9,643 bases of DNA, from the NCBI GenBank assembly GCA_030151245.1, contig JASLEF010000014.1, forward strand, positions 1-9,643, in the 5' to 3' direction. The notes below the pieces were generated by a model. That model had not been told where the DNA came from. It searched no databases and saw nothing but the letters and a program-made list of their open reading frames with translations. Numbering within the stretch: the first letter of the stretch is position 1; each line of letters begins with the position of its first letter. This stretch comes from Ignatzschineria sp. (GTDB lineage Bacteria; Pseudomonadota; Gammaproteobacteria; Cardiobacteriales; Wohlfahrtiimonadaceae). The position numbers and the translations under genes are program-made. This document shows positions 1 to 6,100 of this stretch, piece after piece.

Positions 1-275
1 CCCAGAACCACGATGGCAAGCGCAACAAAGAAGGCGCTATTTTTCCAACGGGAATGCACTGAGGGGGATTTGATTTTGCTCCCCTGAATCTCCACTGCGC
101 GTAAACCCTTTGGCGTTTGGCGAAGCTTGAAGCGCAAGCGATCCCCGACTTTGGGCGTGGCATGTTTGGGGAAATCTTGAATGTGCGCAAATACCGCTGT
201 TCCCTTATAATCCTGAATAAACCCAAATTTGCGGGCATCATCCCATTCGATTAATCGTCCTTCTGTTTGATCCAT
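1..275 (-). CDS. Cold-shock domain / DUF1294-type membrane protein (5' part, cut by window edge)
   Basis: An open frame starts with ATG at 275 and runs off the left edge with no stop, giving about 91 residues. The first ~65 residues look like a cold-shock (OB-fold) domain: an RNP-1-like KFGFI at residues 16-20 and an RNP-2-like VFAHI at 28-32, followed by the typical KVGDRLRF stretch. After a basic linker, a hydrophobic run (AFFVALAIVVLG) starts a membrane segment just where the window ends. A cold-shock domain followed by membrane helices is the known CSD-DUF1294 architecture. The nucleic-acid-binding part would be cytoplasmic, but the role of the family is poorly defined. A purine-rich site (AAAAGGCGAG) lies just upstream of the ATG. 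The gene follows pbpC on the same strand after a 75-bp gap without a convincing terminator, so some co-transcription is possible. The domain reading is fairly secure; a specific function is not. Confidence 0.82.
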   Translation of the reverse strand, partial: MDQTEGRLIEWDDARKFGFIQDYKGTAVFAHIQDFPKHATPKVGDRLRFKLRQTPKGLRAVEIQGSKIKSPSVHSRWKNSAFFVALAIVVL

Positions 276-350
276 TCTTTCTCGCCTTTTAACCTTTTCT
301 TTTTTAATCTTTTAATTTTTTTCGACTTACTCATGGTGAGCTTCTGAAGA
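276..350 (-). other. A-rich spacer between pbpC and the cold-shock-domain gene
   Basis: Read on the minus strand, this 75-bp gap is very purine-rich, with repeated TTAAAAG-like blocks leading into the Shine-Dalgarno of the downstream gene. The only hairpin seen is CTCA-CCA-TGAG, which is too short for an intrinsic terminator even though A and T runs follow. I see no clear -10/-35 pair. The simplest reading is an unstructured leader or read-through spacer between two genes on one strand. Confidence 0.35.
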
Positions 351-2816
351 TTACTCGGCACGCACTTCAAACTTGATCTGATCTCGGTTGCCATGCTGAT
401 CTTGAACGCTCAAGCGATGAATGCCGGCTTTTAATGTTTTCATCTCTAGTACCGGCATTTTTAAGAGCCGTCCATCTAAATACCAGAGAAAGGGTGGTTT
501 TCCTTGCGCACTTAAATGAATCTTATAATCACTCTTAAAAATAATACTCTCATCTGCAAGCGTTGAAATTTTAATGCCACGAATATCTCCCTCTTTAACA
601 TTCCCGGCAGTGATCGGATCTAAAGCTGAAAGAGTGCTCTGCTGTTCACTATTTTTTAACGTTTGTTGATGACTACGGCTAAAGAATTCTTGGCGAGTTA
701 AGGAGAGTGGCTGTCGACCACTTTGATTGAGAAATTCTCCGTTCAGTAATTGGGGCCAGCCAGAATGAGGGGATTCTCCTTTCGCATCATAGAGGGTTCG
801 AGGAACATTGCCGGCGATAGTATCGATCTGAAAACTCTCTAAACATTCATTTGCCGGGACTTGAGATTTTTTACGACCTGATGGCCAACAGATGGTTTCT
901 GGTACAACGGTGTAAGGCTTTCTAAAAGCGGTTTCATCCTTCGGTAAAAAAGCAAAAACATCAAATAACATTGGTGCCGCAATATCCCCCGCAAGAACCC
1001 CTAGGCTTGGGACAGCATCCGGACGCCCCACCCATACTCCCACAGTCCAATCAGGGCTTACTCCCAAAGCCCAACCATCCCGATAACCATAACTCGTCCC
1101 TGTTTTCCAAGCTATTTTACGAGTATTAAGTCTTTTGGGTGGACTCACACTTCGTAAGATTTTGGTAATAATCCAACTCGCTTCTGGCGATAATAAAGGC
1201 TTTCCTTCCGCTTGTTCTCTCAACCACGAGGATTTCTTATCCTCATCGAGAATTGTGGGCGACGCTTGTGGCTGGAAGAAGAGAGTATTTTGCTCAGAGA
1301 GTTGGTTCTCAGCGCTCTTCTTACTTTGCATCATTTGCCCATTATGATCGGAGATTAAAATAGAACTCTCTCGGTCACCCTCTACGGGTTGCATCCTTAA
1401 GGGATAAACTATCCCATGAGATCCAAAGCTTGAAAAGAGCTTCACTTGCTCCTCTAAAGTAGTCCCTACACCCCCCAAAATAAGGCTAATAGTAGGAGAT
1501 CCCACATAGAGCCCAATGCCGGCATCACGCATCGATTTTAGAAAATAATAAGGGGTTAAGTGCTGAAATACTTGAACGACCGGCACATTCAAAGATTGTT
1601 GCAGAGCCCGATACATCGGCACTCGTCCCCGGAACTTCTTATCAAAATTTTGTGGCTCATATCCATCAAAGGATCGTGGAACGTCCGTCAACAGGCTGGC
1701 TTCATGAATAATACCGTAATCAAGTGCAAGCCCAAAAGCAAAGGGCTTTAATGTCGATCCTGGTGAGCGAATAGCGGTTACCATATCGACAAAACCGGCG
1801 CGATGAGGATCAAAAAGATCGACAGAGCCAATATAAGATACAACTTCATGCGTTCGATTATTCACCACTAATAATGCTGCTGAAACATTTGCCGGAAACT
1901 TACGGCTCTCTTTGAGGACAAAAGCTTCTAAATGCCGTTGAAGCTTATAGTCAATTGTCGTTTGAATTCGGTGCTGAGAACGATTTTCCCGGCGTAATCG
2001 CTCTGCAAGAAGGGGCGCATAAAAAGGCGTTTCACTCGGCGTGTAGTTAATAGGATCTTGCGTTGCAGCCTGATACGTTGCGGCATCAATCTTCCCAAAG
2101 TCATAGAGACGTTGTAAGACCTTATCTCGTGCATCTCTTGCCTGCTTTAAATTTCGATCAGGGCGATAGATTGAGGGTCTTTGAGGCAGAGCAACTAATA
2201 AAGCACTTTCAGATAACGTTAATTCACTCGTTTTTTTTGAAAAATAACGTTGACTCGCCGCCGCAACCCCTTCAAGATTCCCTCCCATTGGGGCGAGGTT
2301 AATATAGAGTGTTAAGATCTCTTCTTTACTATATTTAAGCTCTAATTGAAGCGCTCGAAAGAGCTGTACAAATTTCCCTTTAATCGTGCGTTCATGGGGA
2401 TAGAGTAATCTCGCGACTTGCATGGTTAAAGTCGAGCTTCCCGAGATAATCTTTTGATACCGTATCCACTGCCATAATGCCCTTACGCTAGAAAATGGGT
2501 TCACACCAATATGGTGATAATAGTAACGATCTTCATAAGTAATCAGCGTATTTAAATAATCTGGCGTCACTTCATCAAGCGTCGTCCAATGCCTAAAGAC
2601 CCCATTTTCATCAGCGAATTGTCGCAAAACCTCGCCCTCTTTAGCGACAACAGTGGTCGAAACTTCAATACGAGGAAGTGCTAATGGGAAGAAGATATTT
2701 AATATCCCAAATAGTGATACCAGTAATAGCACCGTTCCCAAACCGGTCAATAGGAGAGTTCGGCACTTTAACCATCGGCGATTTTGAATAGATTGACGAC
2801 CTATTTTTGCCCTCAA
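351..2816 (-). CDS. pbpC: Penicillin-binding protein 1C (bifunctional transglycosylase/transpeptidase)
   Basis: Inner-membrane protein acting on peptidoglycan in the periplasm; about 821 residues from the start used here. In order: a membrane anchor at ~19-46; a GT51 transglycosylase domain with EDRYYYHHIG (catalytic Glu95), SGSSTLTMQVARLL from ~125, and KEEILTLYIN from ~164; then a transpeptidase domain with STLK (nucleophile Ser354, Lys357), SLN at 408-410 and KTGTSYGYRDGW from Lys571. The tail from ~734 resembles the C-terminal BiPBP_C module of PBP1C. Two cysteines (C643, C658) in the ICWPSG...C region could form a disulfide. An S/Q/N-rich insertion of ~50 residues lies at ~477-537. The start is uncertain: the frame is open up to TTG at 2894, with GTG options at 2867 and 2852. 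TTG at 2816 was preferred because GAAAAGGG sits 6 nt upstream and leaves a short basic cytoplasmic tail. The alpha-2-macroglobulin gene is adjacent and divergent, and the two families are a known pair. All catalytic motifs are intact. Confidence 0.95.
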   Translation of the reverse strand: MRAKIGRQSIQNRRWLKCRTLLLTGLGTVLLLVSLFGILNIFFPLALPRIEVSTTVVAKEGEVLRQFADENGVFRHWTTLDEVTPDYLNTLITYEDRYYYHHIGVNPFSSVRALWQWIRYQKIISGSSTLTMQVARLLYPHERTIKGKFVQLFRALQLELKYSKEEILTLYINLAPMGGNLEGVAAASQRYFSKKTSELTLSESALLVALPQRPSIYRPDRNLKQARDARDKVLQRLYDFGKIDAATYQAATQDPINYTPSETPFYAPLLAERLRRENRSQHRIQTTIDYKLQRHLEAFVLKESRKFPANVSAALLVVNNRTHEVVSYIGSVDLFDPHRAGFVDMVTAIRSPGSTLKPFAFGLALDYGIIHEASLLTDVPRSFDGYEPQNFDKKFRGRVPMYRALQQSLNVPVVQVFQHLTPYYFLKSMRDAGIGLYVGSPTISLILGGVGTTLEEQVKLFSSFGSHGIVYPLRMQPVEGDRESSILISDHNGQMMQSKKSAENQLSEQNTLFFQPQASPTILDEDKKSSWLREQAEGKPLLSPEASWIITKILRSVSPPKRLNTRKIAWKTGTSYGYRDGWALGVSPDWTVGVWVGRPDAVPSLGVLAGDIAAPMLFDVFAFLPKDETAFRKPYTVVPETICWPSGRKKSQVPANECLESFQIDTIAGNVPRTLYDAKGESPHSGWPQLLNGEFLNQSGRQPLSLTRQEFFSRSHQQTLKNSEQQSTLSALDPITAGNVKEGDIRGIKISTLADESIIFKSDYKIHLSAQGKPPFLWYLDGRLLKMPVLEMKTLKAGIHRLSVQDQHGNRDQIKFEVRAE

Positions 2817-2822
2817 TGATTG

Positions 2823-2830
2823 CCCTTTTC
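2823..2830 (-). promoter_or_regulatory. Shine-Dalgarno site favouring the TTG start of pbpC at 2816
   Basis: On the minus strand GAAAAGGG ends 6 nt before TTG at 2816. The longer frame starting with TTG at 2894 has only a weak GAGA-like site at poor spacing. This decides the start only provisionally, since GTG codons at 2867 and 2852 are also in frame. Confidence 0.5.
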
Positions 2831-2937
2831 TAAAAATTTTAACGTTAACCACCCTTTCAGTTGCCACATAATCTCTTGATAATGTCACCAACAAGACGAT
2901 TATCTCAATGTATTATGTAAAATCATGCCTAATAATT

Positions 2938-3027
2938 ACTAACTTAAGTGTTACTAATTCAAGAGTCACTAATTCAAGAGTCACTAATTTAAGCGCTTCT
3001 AACTTAAAAGTGACTCACTTAAATCAT
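2938..3027. repeat. Six tandem 15-bp repeats in the pbpC/alpha-2-macroglobulin divergent region
   Basis: Units start at 2938, 2953, 2968, 2983, 2998 and 3013. The second and third are identical (ACTAATTCAAGAGTC). The others are diverged copies: ACTAACTTAAGTGTT, ACTAATTTAAGCGCT, TCTAACTTAAAAGTG and ACTCACTTAAATCAT. The conserved core is ACTAA-T-(C/T)AAG. There is no spacer, so this is not a CRISPR. The array lies between two divergent genes, where arrayed operators would be expected, but it could also be a slippage-prone neutral repeat. On the minus strand the exact copies contain TTGAAT, a -35-like hexamer. No function can be assigned from sequence alone. Confidence 0.8.
3008..3020. promoter_or_regulatory. 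13-bp inverted repeat, possible operator
   Basis: AAGTGA-C-TCACTT is a perfect 6-bp palindrome around one central base, at the junction of the last two 15-bp repeats. It lies about 70 bp upstream of the probable -35 box of the alpha-2-macroglobulin promoter and ~190 bp upstream of the preferred pbpC start. A dimeric regulator site is possible, but a short AT-rich palindrome can occur by chance. Confidence 0.3.
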
Positions 3028-3086
3028 TTCATGATCTTTATCGAATCTCTTATTTTAAGAATTTTATCGCAAATTCGCGCATCATT

Positions 3087-3116
3087 CTGACAGATTTTCC
3101 GTAATTTTGGCATACT
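3087..3116 (+). promoter_or_regulatory. Probable sigma70 promoter of the alpha-2-macroglobulin gene
   Basis: A -35 box CTGACA (3087-3092) is separated by 18 bp from a -10 box CATACT (3111-3116). The -10 is preceded by TGG, giving an extended TGn motif. Transcription would begin near 3123, leaving a leader of about 30 nt that contains the Shine-Dalgarno. This is the best promoter I can see in the divergent region; none as clear was found for pbpC. Confidence 0.5.
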
Positions 3117-3140
3117 GTCTGAATAATTCGTCATCAAACC

Positions 3141-3146
3141 GGGAGA
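3141..3146 (+). promoter_or_regulatory. Shine-Dalgarno site of the alpha-2-macroglobulin gene
   Basis: GGGAGA lies 7 nt before ATG at 3154 and only 4 nt before the in-frame TTG at 3151. The spacing and the better codon both favour the ATG as the start. Confidence 0.65.
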
Positions 3147-3153
3147 TCTCTTG

Positions 3154-6100
3154 ATGGAAATACTGAAACAAAACAATCAGTTACATTCTCTATATACAAT
3201 TATCTTACTCTTTATCGCGATGGTGCTCTTTAATCTCACGATATTGATGCCAGCTAATGCCCAAGTCCAATCTATTAATGCCTCTAAAATTGATAATCAG
3301 GAAACATTATCGGTTTTTTTTAATACCCCCCAAACATTTACCAACGACAGTATCTCCTCGCAATTTAAAGTTCAAAGTTATGATAGCGAAAGTTATGAGT
3401 ATATTGATGATACACAAGGAGAGTGGCATCTTAGCAAAGATGGTTATCGCCTCTCTTACTACCCGGTAGCACAAGGCAGCTATGAGGTTTCAACAAATGC
3501 ATTTCGCCATCAAGATTCTCACTCTATTAAATCTCAATATGTCTATATCGGCACGCCTACTGAAACGGTAAAAATAATAGGTAGAGGTCCTGTACTTCCT
3601 CTACAAAATGCCTCTCTTCCTGTTGAAATGTTAGGTACTACAGCACTAGATGTAGAGTTTTATGCCATTGAGAATCTCCCCCATATGTTAAAAAACTACT
3701 ACATCGGGACAGACTTAGAGTCTTGGACCGTTTCGCGTTTAATTAAAAATACTGAGCCGGCCGGCATATTTCGTTATGTCATCCCTGCGGGAACAAAGAT
3801 TGAAGAGAAGACTCAACATCGCATTCCACTCGATCAACACATTAAACCCGGGGCATATATCGTCACCGTCAATCCTGCGGGACAAATTTATAAAGATATT
3901 GATGCTCGAATAGTCTTTATCTCAAACATCGGCTTACAAGCCCGACTATATCCAACAAGTACACTCATTATTGGTAATCAATTTAGTGATAACGCGCCTT
4001 TAAATAGTGACGCAACTCTTGAAATTTGGCGAAGCAATCACCGCAAGCTTGAAAAGTCAGACACTATTTGCACCTTTAAAGAAGGATTATGTGAAATCCC
4101 TCAGCGCCTTCAACCCACGGATGTCATCGTGGTAAAACAGCAAGATGACATCTCAATTTTACCTCTGAAAGAGATTGCATTAGATCTTAATGAATATGCC
4201 ATTACCGGCGCGTTGAGCACAAAAGATGTTGCCTATCTCTATTCAAATCGTACACTCTATCGCCCTGGTGAAAAAATCACTCTCAACACATTATTACGAG
4301 ATCTTGATGGACAACTCTTACCGGAGCAACCCCTAACTTTAACGCTGATGAATCCGCAAGGAAAAGCATACAGTCACTATCGACTCGATCAGAGCAAAGA
4401 GGGTTTTTATCAAACAGAGATCAAAATGCCCAGTGATGCAAAAACGGGTATTTGGAGAGTAGAAGCACGAACAGATGCAACCAGCGAAGTACCTCTTGGC
4501 ACTCTTAAACTCTATATTGAAGAATTTATGCCAGAGCGTATGGAGCTCATTATTACAAGCGAAGAGATGGCCTATCAATATGATGATTCCATAGATCTTA
4601 AGATTTATAGCCGATACCTCTTTGGGGCACCTGCAACGCTTAACGATTACAACATTCAAAATGAGTTCAAACTCAATAGAACGCCCTTTATCGGTCAAAA
4701 AGATTGGTTTACCGGTGTCATTAATTATCCATCAGATCGATTCAATAGCGATTACACAAGCAATGGTCGACTCGATGAAAATGGTGAAATCTCGACCTCC
4801 ATCGAACTCCCTTTCTCTACTGAAGATTACACCTCTCCTTCGGCGGTGATCCAGTTAAATGCCGCGGTTAATATTCTTGATGGTTCTGTTCTAGGAATAA
4901 CTCGCTCCATTAAACATCAATTCTGGCCGGGAGAAACCGTTCCTGTTATCCGCCCACTTTTTGAAGCAGAAGAGATCGGTTATGGACAAGATGCAAAATT
5001 TGAGATCTTTAATGCCACGCCGGAAGGCGAAGTGCAACCGAGTAAATTTCTTCTCTCATTAAAATACCAAGACCCCTATTGTACATGGGTTTATAGTGAA
5101 GCTCGGGGTTGGAACTGCCATAATCACTATGGTTATCAAATTCGTGAGCAGAAAGTAGTAGAGAGTCCTGGCATTATCACTTATGACTTTTCACCTAATA
5201 GCTGGGGAAATTATATTTTAGAGATCAAAGATCTCAATACTGGTTTAGTCTCTGAATTTAGTTTTTCTGGCACATGGGATGCCTCAAGCTCAGGACAGTT
5301 ACCGGCTGCAAAACCGCTACATTTAAATCTCTCAACACAAAAACCTCTCTTTATACCAGGAGAGATCGTGGAGCTCACCATCGATGCCCCTCTTGCCGGG
5401 AACTTAACATTATTAGTAGAGGGAACCGAACTTCTTTTTGAGAAAAACATCTCCATTCCCAAAGGAGAATCAACTTTTAAAATCCCTTTTGACCCTTTAT
5501 GGCAACGCCATGATCTCTACATTTCAGGGCTTTTAATTTCCCATAAAAATGGAGAAACCGTTCGATCTCTCGGCATTATCCCTCTAAAAATTGATACTAC
5601 CGCAAGAAAACTACAGCCCGAACTCTCCTTTCCTGCAATAACAAAACCAGATCAACCTGTGACTATCGATATTGCCCTCAATCAAGAACAGCTTGCTCAC
5701 TTACAAAGTGCAGATAAAGAAGCACTTTACGCAACCGTTAGCATTACAGATCGCGGTATTTTGAATATGATTCCCGAAAAACCGGTGTCCATTTTTGAGG
5801 CCTTCTTTAAGCAACGCCGTTATAGCGCAGAGATTATTGATTACTATAGTCGCCTTTTTAAACGAGGAACGGGCTCACTTCTCAACCCCCAATTTGGAGG
5901 AGATGCCGCAAATGATGATAATTCTGATGCCGGCATTCCGAACCTTACCGAGATGAAAACTGTCTCTTTAAGCTCTGAATTAATCTCCCTTGAAAAGGGT
6001 AAAGCATCCATTACATTTGATCTTCCTGACTTTAATGGCGAAGCTGAAGTTGCCGTAAAAATATTTAATAGAGATCAAGTCGGAGAGGCAAATGAAACCC

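Noticed and set aside
300..350. A/T runs after pbpC as an intrinsic terminator
   Set aside because: The only stem on the minus strand is 4 bp (CTCA/TGAG) and is not adjacent to a T tract in the transcript.
1135..1347. Plus-strand ORF antisense to pbpC
   Set aside because: It is a shadow of the pbpC coding frame, with no ribosome site or recognisable product.
2938..3027. Repeat array as a CRISPR
   Set aside because: Units are 15 bp, directly adjacent without spacers, and no cas gene is nearby.
2908..3090. Small plus-strand ORF of 60 codons as a gene
   Set aside because: It has no Shine-Dalgarno, is made largely of the 15-bp DNA repeats and overlaps the promoter region; kept as a finding, not a gene.
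4339..4698. Minus-strand ORF of 119 codons inside the macroglobulin gene
   Set aside because: It lies wholly antisense to a well-supported gene, and its translation is Cys- and Ile-rich with no recognisable domain, as expected of a shadow frame.
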